Origin: Corinectria fuckeliana
Taxonomy: Eukaryota > Ascomycota > Sordariomycetes > Hypocreales > Nectriaceae
DNA length: 37,806 nt
Assembly (NCBI GenBank): GCA_019137255.1
Contig: WPDH01000181.1
Span: 1-37,806 of the forward strand
Direction of reading: 5' to 3'
Below the pieces are notes generated by a model, which had not been told where the DNA came from, did not search any database, and saw nothing but the letters and a program-made list of their open reading frames with translations. Below, in pieces: positions 12,834-22,499 of the stretch (position 1 is its first letter; every line of letters begins with the position of its first letter). A program made the position numbers and the translations under genes.

Positions 12834-13790
12834 CTCATCTTCAGCAGGCTAATGGGATATGTCTAGGACCCACCTATAGAGTGATACTGTAGAGTTTAAT
12901 CTGTCCCGGATTACTATGGTTGCAGCATTGGTTATTTGGCAAGGAAGCATGCAGTATTCCAGGAGCCATACTACCATACCTATAGAAATGGATGGAAAGA
13001 AAGGAAACACTATCACTGTGCATATAGGGGATAATTCCCCCCATAGCTAGCTTCGTCCCTTACCTTGTCCTTTCGTCTCTCTGTCTCATCGATCTCTAAA
13101 AGATCTCCTGGTCAATAATGTCTTAGACCTACCCTGTACCTTAGGCCTCCACACGAGTAGGTCAAAAGACAGCCAAGACACCAGTGGTGTCAGGATGGAA
13201 AGAGCCAGTAGCTTAAAGACAGCTTGATCAAAAGGGACATTGGAAAGCAATGAAGAATGCAACATCATTTGGCACGCAAATTCATTTTCTAAGCTGATGA
13301 TCCTATGGACTTCTTGACAGACTCTGTCAGTCCCGAGTAGTATGCACCATAGTAAAAATCAATCCAGCGTCATCACAACCCCAGCCCAGTGCCACAGACT
13401 ACCTATCCTGGATTCTGTGACCGCCACAATATGCACCCCTTACTACAGAACCCAATCATCTGGCTCAATAAGAATAGCCACTTACGCGTTATTGTTAGAA
13501 CCTTGTAGGCGTTCTTAGACTGTCCAATTGCGCTCAATAGGCATTCCACCATGGACATCCCACTGTCAAGCCATTCAATATAACGGGAGAGAAAACAAAA
13601 AAGCAAAGGAAGGCAGCAACAGGCGCGACAATGGTGTAAATAGAGGAAAATAAACAAACAAATAGAGAGAGAGAGTAAAATTAATACAAATAGAGCTGTA
13701 GAGATAGATAAGAAAGAGAGGATGTTGGCTTTATTCATCATTCACATCAATAACCCTCCATTGTCAACCCTCCATTGTCAACTCTCTATC
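12834..13790. promoter_or_regulatory. Intergenic and upstream region of the large gene
   Basis: No gene supported. Composition rises from mixed to normal. Just before the start codon of the large gene are an AAACAAACAAATAGAGAGAG purine stretch (about 13,650-13,680) and a perfect 14-bp tandem duplication AACCCTCCATTGTC (13,752-13,765 and 13,766-13,779). These fit a promoter and 5' leader, but I identify no defined TATA box. The minus-strand frame at 13,403-13,741 is hydrophobic only because it is antisense to this purine-rich leader. Confidence 0.5.
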
Positions 13791-16700
13791 ATGGGTCGCC
13801 GTGCACTCTCCGCTGTAGAAAAAGCAGCACGACAGAGACAACGAGAAAAAACACGCCAAGACAGGCAAGCACAATGCATCGACGAATGTGCTGGTGACCC
13901 GAATATTCGTCTGGTGCATGCCCCCCTACCATACCCGACCGAGCGCAATCAAGCACTGCCAGACCAGCCGAGACCCCACAGCCCAAGACTCGCCAACAAT
14001 GGGCCTCCGTCGCCGGCCATTGCAGCCCCCATAGACCCGCCGGCTATCGAGGCCGCCACAGCGCCGACGGAACCGCGGCAGCCGCCACAATCAAGGCGCC
14101 GAAGCCCCAGGCTTGCCGGGACGATATCCTCACAGACCAGCCAGGCAGGCGTGACTGCTGAAGCACATGGTCGCGAGACGGTTGTGGTTGCTGATACTGC
14201 TGTTCCCTTAGAGCCCTCCATCGCCCTTCGGTCTGCTCTGACCTTGCACGATACCCCACACCCTCTCCCTCCCGCCCAAGATCAGCTCTTGGACCACCGA
14301 GCTCTGCCCAATGTCAATGTGAATACTGAATCCGAGGTGCCTGAGGTGGGGGTGGCATCTCTTCCCTCATCTCCCCTGGCCCCCTCTGTCTGTATCTCTG
14401 CCGGTTCAGTCTCTGACACCGAGCTTGGGTCCCAGCTGCCTACGGCCCTCATACGACCGCAGAGTCCCTTCCAGCAAGACGGCCCGCCTCCCGAGTCTGG
14501 CAGTCCCCCTCCATCACCTTCCCCTCCATCACCTTCAGACTCATCAAGCATTGCAGGGTCCTCAGGCCTGTTTATGCCATCAGCTTCACCACCACCATCT
14601 CCCAGTCCCGTGAACCCAGTCTTGGGCAGCTTCCTCCAAGCCATCCATGACCAGGAAACGGCAGGTGGCCCCGACTTTCTTCAGATGCAGGGCGATGTAT
14701 ACGATCGTGTATTCCAGACGTTCTTTGCATTTGATTGCAGCTGTACGTCATCTCTGGACCCTATTACCTACCCACCGAAATTGTACTTATATAATTATAC
14801 TTAGGTCAACACCCAGAAGAGCGTAACGAGCCCGAACATACACACACAATCCAAGAGAGGTTCCAGCATCTCCAACGGTCCCTTCCTCCTTTGCCAACCA
14901 TTTTCAGCAACGGGAATAGTACCTATGACCCCCGGGCCTCCTTCCAACAGTGGCAGTCCTTCCTCTCCGACCAACCGGCCGAGCCGCTCTCCTTCCGCAA
15001 GACACAAGCCAGCCTCCCCCAGGCCTCGGTGACCATTTCACGGCAGTGGGACGTCGATAGTGTATGGCTCGGGGCCAAGGATCTAGCGGCCATCCGACCA
15101 CCCAATGACTTCCGCCTCACCTTTCTCCCCCCCTACAAGCACAATCTTACCACCAACCAAGTCATTCAGCCGCACGGCCTCGACCTAGCCAACACACGAC
15201 ACATCCCCCTCGGCCATTTCACGACGGCGAGCGTCCGCATTTCCGTCCTTCTCTTCTTCCCCAAGGCCGCTCGCTCAACAACATCGGCCACCTCAAATGG
15301 CCTCTCGCTAGAGCGGCAACGGGATCTCTATGACCAAATCATCATCCCGGCAGCCTACGAGACCGTCTCCGACCCCATTCGACAGGAGATCCCCCGCACG
15401 TACGACATCGCCTACGCCAAGTCCCGCTCCTTCAGGGAAAAGCCGGGGACGGGCCGGTGGAGGGCAGAGGACGAGAGCCGGTCGTTTTGTCTTGCATATG
15501 CCATCCCGGCCGAAGACCTCTCCCGCTTCTGGGCCTCCATCGTGGAGAAGGCGAACTCGACCGTTGTCCTGACTGCGAGGGGAGAGCGGTTGGCTACTTT
15601 CAGGGCCCACGCCTGCTCTTTCAGGCCCACGACCTAAAGAACACCTTTGCCCGGCCCAGCCTCCAGGAAACCTTACGTGCGTTCCAGGATGTGGTCTTGG
15701 CAGGCCTCGACCCAAGCCAACTGGACATGCACTCGTGCTGGCTTGATATCGGGATGCGAGACTACGTGAGTAGCCCCGTCTCCTCCGACCAGTCCGAGCC
15801 TTGGACCCTCTTGTGGAAGAACCAATGCAACCACCACCTCCACGAGCGGCTCGGGGACATTTCTCCGGAGGCCCCCCTGGCCGCAACTCACTTCCGTTCC
15901 TTCCTCCTCCGCGACGTAGGCACCTACACCTCCAAGGTCAAGCCCACCCGAACCTCTAACCTAGCGCAGCCGGAGGCCCGGCAACCCGGCGTCGTTCGCG
16001 CCAAGGCATACAACTGCAACAAGGAGCTCTTTGGTGTGATGTTTAGCGACTACCAACTCTTCGGTTCCGGGTTCCTCCCCCTCCTCGCCTTTGACGAGAG
16101 CATAGTCAAGGACCTGTCCTCCATGAGCCAGAATCGCCAGCGGGCCTTTATACCCCAACTCAACCGCCCTGCCCTCCTCCGTGCCTGGGAGGCGAACAAG
16201 CAGCATCTACAGGCCATCTCAAACCCCCAAGCCGTAACCAACTATGGCATTCGGAAGGAGGTTACCTTCCGTCTAGATACCATCCTGGCCATGTGGAGCA
16301 GCGGCGCCTTCCACCCGGACCGGAGCCCCCACACCGGCTTACTGACCCGCGTGGTCCCGCTGAACCCGGAGCCCGGGGAACACTACCCGTTCTGGGCCGT
16401 CCCCACCAGAGACATCAACGCCCTCATCTTCACCCAGGCCGCCCGCCTGGTTCTTCCTCTCGACCACATCTTCCTCAAGTCATTGCCTCGCCAAGCCGAC
16501 TGTGGCAATACTACGCCCTCTTCGTCCCCTCCCCCAGTCCAGCAGGTGCTTGACTTCTACACCGCACAGCTCCTCTGTCGGCTTCTTATACACACCTTGA
16601 GCAGTGAACCGGCGCTGGGCTTTGACAAGTGGATTTGGCTGTCTCGTTGGCGCGTACGGACCCGGGATGGATGTAAAGAGCGGCAGGGTCTTGGGCTTGA

Positions 16701-18366
16701 TGCTTCCATTAATGCATCTGGGATGCTTTGGATCCCTCAAGCTCATATAAACTGGCAGCAAGGCCACCTCGCGCTCGAGACCCTCATCAACCTCTATATC
16801 CCCCGGAACCCCCTTCAGGCACGCCTGGCCCATCAGTCCAACGTGCAGGCTCTTACCACCTCGCAGGTCACCGTCGAGTTCTTGCTCCAGAAGTGGCTCC
16901 AGCGGGCCCGGCTGGCCTTCGACGAGGGGCGCGACCGCGAGGCAGAGCAGTTGGCTGACCGGGCCATGAAGCTCGCCACCGAGGAGATTGCCCGGGCCTA
17001 CCACGAACACTTCCTGGCCAAGGTCGAGTCCTACTGGGATGGGGTCCGGGGTAGGCTTGGGCGAAGTAAGATGCCGCCCCTGAGCCGGCTCCAACAGGCA
17101 CGGGATGAATCTGCTGCCGATACGGGCCGTATTCCTACAGCCCAGACGATCTGGGAGGTGTACGTCGATGCATGGGCCAAGTACACTGCTGCCGCGCCGG
17201 CCCCGACGGGCGAGACGACTGCCCAAGCCGCCGCGGAGGAGGAAGGCGGTGTCCTGCCGAGTGAACTACCGTGTTGGATGACGACCCGCCGGCGACTGCC
17301 GCCGCACAACAGTTGGTGTGACTTTGTATTTGACCACCTGTTCGGGCGCCCGAGCCCGCCAACCTGGGGACGACTCCGCTTTCTGCAGGTCTACCATGCC
17401 TTCAAAGAGTTCTGGAAGGTGATTGATGGGCCGGCTGGGCCATTCGATGATCGCTTCAAGTCCCAAATCGGCCGCTACATTCTGGTCGCCTTCAATAGCG
17501 ACCAGTCAAAGGAGGTGGGCACCAAGCACGCCCACGGCACCTGGTATCACGGCAGGCCAGCCTTTTTCCAGATCCAGTATTGGGCTCCCTATTTCTCACC
17601 ACCAAAGGGAGACTGCTTTACAAGCTTGGGCACCGTCTTCCACTACGCACAGTTTCCCCGTGGCCTCTACCCTACAATGCTCCCGAGAATTCCGTCTGCC
17701 TGGGGCTTTCAGGACCTCGAGATACGCGCCCAAGTAGACTGGCTGCGGCTGATGGTCCACACCAAAAGGCTACAGCATACTGCGGACGAAACCATCCAAC
17801 GCTACTGCCAACGGCTGCTTAAGCGAATGGTTTCCCTGGCAGGTCCCGTTTGGACTAACGGCCGTGACCCAAGACATGTGGTTCCATGGGCCTTTGAGGA
17901 TATACTGCTGCGGGACTATGGTGAAGAGGATGTTCTATTCCTACCTGTATCAGAGATGAACATCCCTCGGGCTCAAGTCGAGACGGTGGTAAGCCTGCCT
18001 ACCATTCTGCTGCCTACTCGCCACAACCTTTTCAGCTTGCTGGAAACCATCCGGTCCATTCCAAGACTTCCGACCTCTATTATTTCCATCCGGAGGTGGG
18101 CTACATATCAACTTTACAATGGCGGCAAGCAATATGACCTCTGCAGTCACCTAGAAGCGAAGCAGCAGGCAGTGGAGCCCGAATCAGAGAGCCCATCCCT
18201 GCTGCAACGTTTTTTATGCCAAACAGAGCCACCACAGCAGGATATCGAGACAGGGGAGATGACTGAGATAGAAGAGGGAGATTTAGAGGTGGAAAGGGGA
18301 GAGGAAGAGGAGGATGGAAATGAGGAAGATGCTTCTACCCTAGATACTATTGCAAGCAATGGTTAG
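13791..18366 (+). CDS. Very large uncharacterised fungal protein (intron plus frameshift)
   Basis: I do not know a function. The ATG at 13,791 has a good context (A at -3, G at +4) and opens a basic N-terminus (R/K/Q-rich, residues 3-28). Residues 60-290 are Pro/Ser-rich and probably disordered, with two S-P-R-L-A repeats (64-68 and 105-109) and a P-P-S-P run. A 62-nt intron (14,743-14,804) joins frame 0 to frame 2. At 15,579-15,582 a GGGG run marks an apparent loss of one base: one added base makes the whole locus a single reading frame of 1,504 residues. After it comes a long folded-looking region rich in W, F, Y and L (about 580-1,450) with blocks such as Y-F-Q-G-P-R-L-L-F-Q-A-H-D-L-K-N and C-W-L-D-I-G-M-R-D, and a helical segment near 1,010-1,060. 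An acidic Glu-rich tail ends it. From memory it resembles large hypothetical proteins of Eurotiales-like fungi. It is a pseudogene, or intact with a sequencing error. Confidence 0.8.
14743..14804 (+). other. Spliceosomal intron in the large gene
   Basis: The donor is GTACGT and the acceptor CTTAG, 62 nt apart, the usual size of an ascomycete intron. Splicing joins a T at 14,742 to GT at 14,805, making a Cys codon. It leads directly into a frame open for more than 700 bases, whereas reading through hits a stop at the acceptor. The branch site is not obvious. No other intron is needed if the 15,579 frameshift is accepted. Confidence 0.75.
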
Positions 18367-18518
18367 TTCAGCGTTGTAAGTGATAATTGAAATTATATTC
18401 TTTTTAATACTATACTATTGTTTACTTGGGATATATTTTAGCCTCTTTATTTGTCTTCCTTGTCCCCTCTCTTCATTTTATCTCATGTTTTCATGCTGTT
18501 GATTTCTTGGCTCATGTC

Positions 18519-18609
18519 TTGCAAGGGTGACTACTGTTATAGCAGCCAATTTTCACTTTTACGATTAGCTCTTGTTGTCTTGTGTTGCTTCTTGCCTGAT
18601 CAGGGTCGG
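18519..18609 (+). repeat. 91-bp dispersed repeat, copy A
   Basis: It aligns without gaps to 23,600-23,690 at about 70% identity by eye, ending in the shared CCTGATCAGG palindrome. Many differences are transitions. It may be an old transposon end. Confidence 0.6.
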
Positions 18610-18947
18610 GGTGTGTGCTTATAGGTTGGAAATAGAGATTGAGACCATGGTTCAAAGACGGGTCGGTCAAGGAAGGCTGGAGCAGGGTCGGCGGTGGGCC
18701 AGGAAGCAAAGGTCGGAGGCCGGCAGGAGGCCAACCTCGATCCTCCCAATTAACACCGACAGCCGTTCGATTTCCAACGCGTAGAACCCTTTCTCCAGGC
18801 GTCTATGCATTGGCCATTCCCAAAATTAACCTGGAGGCGCCGGGCTGTCTAGTAGACTACGCAATTCAGTTGGTCCACACCTGGTCAGGTTGTCCTGGCG
18901 TTGGTATAACAACATGTGATCAAGCCCAGCTGCAGGGCATGCCGTTG

Positions 18948-19425
18948 GGCCGTTGGTTGCTCAAACAGCACGCCGCTAAGACTCCACTCAGCTCGACCCT
19001 TCCTTCAGCCCAAAGTTGATTCAGCTAATCGTTCGTATTGCTGACATGTGGAACCATTTCCCTGCGGCGGCGCCTATGAGTTCGTTGCTCTCGAAGACGG
19101 TGCTGTAAGCGCTGGGTTGAGCGGGGCTGGATTGAGCGGGGCGCACAACCCAATTGGATTGGGTATGTTAGCCCAACGCCGTTGGTTCTACCATGTTGGT
19201 TCTACTGTGTTGGCTTGGCCATGTGGGTTTTAGGGTTAGCAGCACATAATTAGAGTGGCGGATTCGAGTTGTTGGTTGTGCTCAAACGCCATGCTACAAT
19301 ACCAGCCTCGCCAGCCTAATCCTTTGACCAAGACTGGTTCACCTCTACCAATCAGCATGATTGCCGTTCAGTTGCCAACATATCCCATCCCTTCCTTCTC
19401 CCCAAGCGCCTATGAGTTAGTTGCT
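18948..19425 (+). repeat. Diverged direct duplication of about 150 bp
   Basis: The unit at 18,948-19,090 recurs at about 19,270-19,425. Both begin with GTTGGTTG and a CTCAAAC word. Both end in GCGCCTATGAGTT.GTTGCT (19,070-19,089 and 19,406-19,425, one mismatch in 20). The middle aligns only loosely. Origin unknown; there is no terminal structure of a known element. Confidence 0.5.
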
Positions 19426-19852
19426 TAACGATTATCTCCCACAGGCGTTGAATCAAGCCAATTCACGCAGCAATGCACTTGGGGTTGTATCAGACCAGTG
19501 AGCTTTAGCCCTTGCTTGCTAAGTGATAACTCTAGGATACGGTAATGCATTGTAAGTAGGGTAAAAGCTTCATTATCTAAGCCCATAAGGTTACCTCAGG
19601 CCACAGCGGAAAGTTGGTATAGGTGCAGCAGGCATGGCAGGTATAACAGATGTAGCAAAGTAGTTTAATTATTATTCAAATAGAGGAATAGAGAAAGGTA
19701 GTATAGTTAAAGTATAGGAAGAAGAGGAGAGGGGAAAGTGAGTTAGGAAGAAGAGGGCTACTCTATGTAAGGTATGTCTTTCCGTTAATATACAACTACT
19801 TAGGGTGTCTATGAATATAAATTCTACCCTATCATCCCATGTTTCCTATTGC

Positions 19853-20092
19853 TTATTTCGTTAGCCGCTGTATTGTTGTAGTATCAACTATACTGCAGGA
19901 GTATAGATGATCAGAGCACCACTTGCAAAGGACAAATACTCTATAAGGAACATTCCATTCTTCATGACCGCCAGTTTGACACACTTTAAACTGCTTCTGA
20001 CAGCCCCGAACCTCACAAGTGTGATAGTTATGCTTGTTATTGGCATGACTGCAAACGTCGCACCATCCCTTACGCCCTGAGCTTGCAGACAT
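19853..20092 (-). CDS. Small Cys/His-rich protein, probable zinc binding
   Basis: The 79-residue frame has eight Cys (residues 11, 14, 26, 31, 38, 56, 59, 66) and five His (16, 21, 24, 43, 62). They include two C-x2-C pairs (11-14 and 56-59) and a C-x4-C (26-31), as in small zinc-ribbon or treble-clef proteins. There is no signal peptide or membrane segment, so a cytoplasmic or nuclear role is more likely than a secreted effector. I chose the internal ATG at 20,092, because the extra 31 residues of the longer frame (to 20,185) are Thr/Ser-rich and lack Cys. It is divergent from the 630-residue gene, with 514 bp between the starts. Not recognised as a named family. It is short and could be a relic, but the Cys spacing argues against chance. 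Confidence 0.6.
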   Translation of the reverse strand: MSASSGRKGWCDVCSHANNKHNYHTCEVRGCQKQFKVCQTGGHEEWNVPYRVFVLCKWCSDHLYSCSIVDTTTIQRLTK

Positions 20093-20606
20093 GATGTTTG
20101 TTTCTTGTAAGGGAGTAGTAGCTGTTGACTTTCGTAGTGTGAATATAATGTTCTGTGAAACATAAGGCATGAAAGGGGCATACATTACAGTATATTGGAG
20201 GTTATAGTTTAGAGAGAAGTCCAGAGAGGCTGATTGGGAAATGTAAGTGGGAAATTAACTGATGAAATTGAAGAGTGATATGGAATAAGATCCAACATTG
20301 GGGCAGAGGGATTGATTATATTATATAGACTGATTGCTTGTATTCTTACCAGGCTCCCCTTACGCGCTGAGTTGGGTCTGCGTAGGGTTAGATTCTTTAA
20401 CCCAGTCGGTGTGTGTGGGGGCGGGCTATTTAGGGAAGCGCGCGTTAAAACCAAATGGATTTACAAGGGGGGCGGGGTGTGCAGTGCACAGACAGGGTTA
20501 TACCAGCTACAAAGCCCCACTCATGCCCTCTTCACATCCCTTCACATCGTTTTCCACTTTACATCATTTGAACCAACAACAAAAAATTTCTACGCTATAC
20601 CGAATC
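20093..20606. promoter_or_regulatory. Divergent intergenic region of two genes
   Basis: It separates the start codons of the Cys-rich gene (minus) and the 630-residue gene (plus), so it may serve both. It has an AT-rich TTATATTATATAGAC stretch at about 20,317, two G-rich boxes (GGGGGCGGGC near 20,416; GGGGGGCGGGG near 20,467) and, before the plus-strand ATG, a pyrimidine-rich stretch followed by CAACAACAAAAAA. The last is typical of fungal 5' leaders. Confidence 0.5.
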
Positions 20607-22499
20607 ATGAATGATGAAATCCAGCCAAGCGCCGAGTCGTACCACGCCGAATATGTAAACAGTTTCAAGTTGTGGTCTGGGCTACGAGGCCAAGCGCGTA
20701 GGAACCCAGCGCTCCCACCTTACGCCATCTCACTCAACGATGCCTTCCCTCAGCATCCCCGTTTACGGCCAGATACGAGAATCAACCATATTCAGTACCC
20801 GAGTCACAGCCGAGCATACGTCGGCGGGTTCTCAGAATGGGGTTCTTCGTCGTTGGGCTGCCAACATGAGATACCTTCGTTTCGTCAGCTGGTAGACATT
20901 ACAGTCTCAGTAAAGGATCCAATCTCTCTCTACATTGACCAGAATCAAAATGAGAACAACTACCACAAAGGCTGGTTCTCACCTGAGGATCGAAACTACA
21001 TCTCCATCCTTACATTGGCATGGGCATACGTGCTATCAGCTCGTTGGACCGAGCTTATGCCAAGAGACAGCTCCATTACATACACAGACAGTCAAGTATC
21101 AGCCCTAGAGGATTCCGATGAAGACTGTCCTCCGACTTCACCTACGAACATATTCATTGGGACATGCAGTTCTCAGGAGGCGCGCTGGTGGGCTGCAGTT
21201 CTAGCACCTAGCAGAGGGTGGCACGCGATGATGGTCATGCAAGAAGACGAGCTATTGGCACCGTGGTCCATTTCTCTAGCAAAGAGCTCCGGTTTCAGTA
21301 TTTCTGGCCAGCACAACACGCCATCATCATCAATTTCGATACAGAGCAGAGCAGCATCGTCTTCAGAAGCGATGGAGTTTCTCGACAAATTTTGTTATCT
21401 TCATGGACTCCACGATCAAAGCTCAGCCGCTCTAGCGGCTGTTCTCCTACTCCCCAGCCTGCGAGGGACCCCATCTTTGACTTTGCCAGCACTGGAAATG
21501 GGCAAGGGCGAACTCAAAAGCTCAGTCAATATCACGTCCATGCCATCCAGTAAAGCAGAATCTGGGGGTCGAGGAGGGGGGCTGCGACACCGCCACCGCA
21601 TGCCTCAGCATCAAGATGTGGACAGACTCCTTACCTTGAGTTGTCATGCTAAAGGGGTTCAGAGCATTTTGCTAGCAGCTTTCTTTGAGCCAGGCGTGGA
21701 ATGCAACAAAGCAGGACCATGGTTACAGGCAGCATTGGATGTCGCTGACTCGTTGGTTACAAGTGAGCCATGGGTTCTAGGACGGATGCTAATGGACCGG
21801 CTACCCGAGGCAGCCCCTCTCTGGTTGGGAGTAACAATACTTGGCCTTCAACAGAGGTACATCAGGCAAGTTGGCTTTGGGCAGATACCGATAGACTTGA
21901 GTGCTGCGGCATGGTCTGGTACCATGCAATCATTTATCCAGGAGCCTTCAGCTGACCACTCTGATGGGCCTGCATGGATATCCCGTGCAGACGAGTGCCG
22001 CCTCCTTTTCCTTTCTCAAGCGGAAGACCATTCCCGTGCACCAGTTTGCCAATGGGCCCCCTTCGGCACCACTGCTGTTGAGCAGCTGGACATTGAGGTC
22101 CGAATGCACCGAGAGTGCTGCGGCCATGCCCTCCAGTACAAGGGGTTTACTTGGGTTTGCACGGGCGATGAGTCTAGAGTGGAACAGTCCACTCTTATGG
22201 CTACCACCAATGCTCCAAGGCACCCGTCTCTCCTTGCATCCAGCGACGCAGCGTGGACTCTGCCATTACTGGAAGACCTGAGTCATACGAAGGAGTTCAT
22301 ATCAGAAGTTGCAACGCGGAGCATATTCAGCTGGCTACGGCCTGATGGCTATGCATCGGATGAGAAGCAAATATGGACACATGAGTGGCTCGACATACCT
22401 GGTAGTGACGAGGAGGAAGAGGATGAGACCCAGGATAATAATAGTGAGACTAAGTCTTTCTCTCATGTGTTATTATGGATGCAAAGCATAGAGGAATAA
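20607..22499 (+). CDS. Uncharacterised 630-residue fungal accessory protein
   Basis: One intron-free frame of 631 codons. I chose the ATG at 20,607 (A at -3, preceded by a CAACAACAAAAAA leader); the frame stays open upstream to 20,334, but that part reads like untranslated leader. Features: an N-terminal block at residues 71-96 with G-G-F-S-E-W, G-C-x-H-E and P-S-F-R-Q-L-V; N-Y-H-K-G-W-F near 118-124; L-T-L-A-W-A-Y-V-L-S-A-R-W near 135-147; a W-W-A-A-V-L-A-P block near 193-200; a Ser/Gly-rich linker in the middle; and an acidic Glu/Asp tail (S-D-E-E-E-E-D). No signal peptide or clear transmembrane helix. From memory it resembles a widespread but uncharacterised family in Aspergillus, Penicillium and relatives with the same G-G-x-S-E-W and P-S-F-R-Q-L-V words. 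No catalytic motif is seen, and I assign no function. The frame is undamaged and free of RIP. Confidence 0.85.
   Translation: MNDEIQPSAESYHAEYVNSFKLWSGLRGQARRNPALPPYAISLNDAFPQHPRLRPDTRINHIQYPSHSRAYVGGFSEWGSSSLGCQHEIPSFRQLVDITVSVKDPISLYIDQNQNENNYHKGWFSPEDRNYISILTLAWAYVLSARWTELMPRDSSITYTDSQVSALEDSDEDCPPTSPTNIFIGTCSSQEARWWAAVLAPSRGWHAMMVMQEDELLAPWSISLAKSSGFSISGQHNTPSSSISIQSRAASSSEAMEFLDKFCYLHGLHDQSSAALAAVLLLPSLRGTPSLTLPALEMGKGELKSSVNITSMPSSKAESGGRGGGLRHRHRMPQHQDVDRLLTLSCHAKGVQSILLAAFFEPGVECNKAGPWLQAALDVADSLVTSEPWVLGRMLMDRLPEAAPLWLGVTILGLQQRYIRQVGFGQIPIDLSAAAWSGTMQSFIQEPSADHSDGPAWISRADECRLLFLSQAEDHSRAPVCQWAPFGTTAVEQLDIEVRMHRECCGHALQYKGFTWVCTGDESRVEQSTLMATTNAPRHPSLLASSDAAWTLPLLEDLSHTKEFISEVATRSIFSWLRPDGYASDEKQIWTHEWLDIPGSDEEEEDETQDNNSETKSFSHVLLWMQSIEE

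Larger units (their letters stand above)
18367..19852. other. Gene-free stretch downstream of the large gene
   Basis: I support no gene here. The stretch holds a probable 3' UTR (AT-rich, 18,367-18,430), one copy of a 91-bp dispersed repeat (18,519-18,609), a diverged 150-bp direct duplication (about 18,948-19,090 and 19,270-19,425), short tandem units (GGTTGAGCGGGGCT twice near 19,115-19,145; GTTGGTTCTAC twice near 19,190-19,205) and a perfect 7-bp hairpin ACCCAAT-TGG-ATTGGGT near 19,148. The open frames at 18,639-19,019 and 19,048-19,233 lack convincing composition. Confidence 0.55.

Noticed and set aside
13403..13741. A hydrophobic 112-codon minus-strand frame
   Set aside because: It is antisense to the leader and promoter region of the large gene; its Leu/Ser/Ile content reflects the purine-rich plus strand.
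16600..16640. A DUF3723-type L-G-F motif in the large protein (A-L-G-F-D-K-W)
   Set aside because: A three-residue match only; the surrounding sequence does not recall that family.
14282..17466. Several long minus-strand frames under the large gene
   Set aside because: High-GC coding sequence gives open antisense frames; they change with the sense codons and have no independent features.
18639..19019. A 126-codon plus-strand frame
   Set aside because: It crosses non-coding repeats, has mixed composition and shows no domain or leader.
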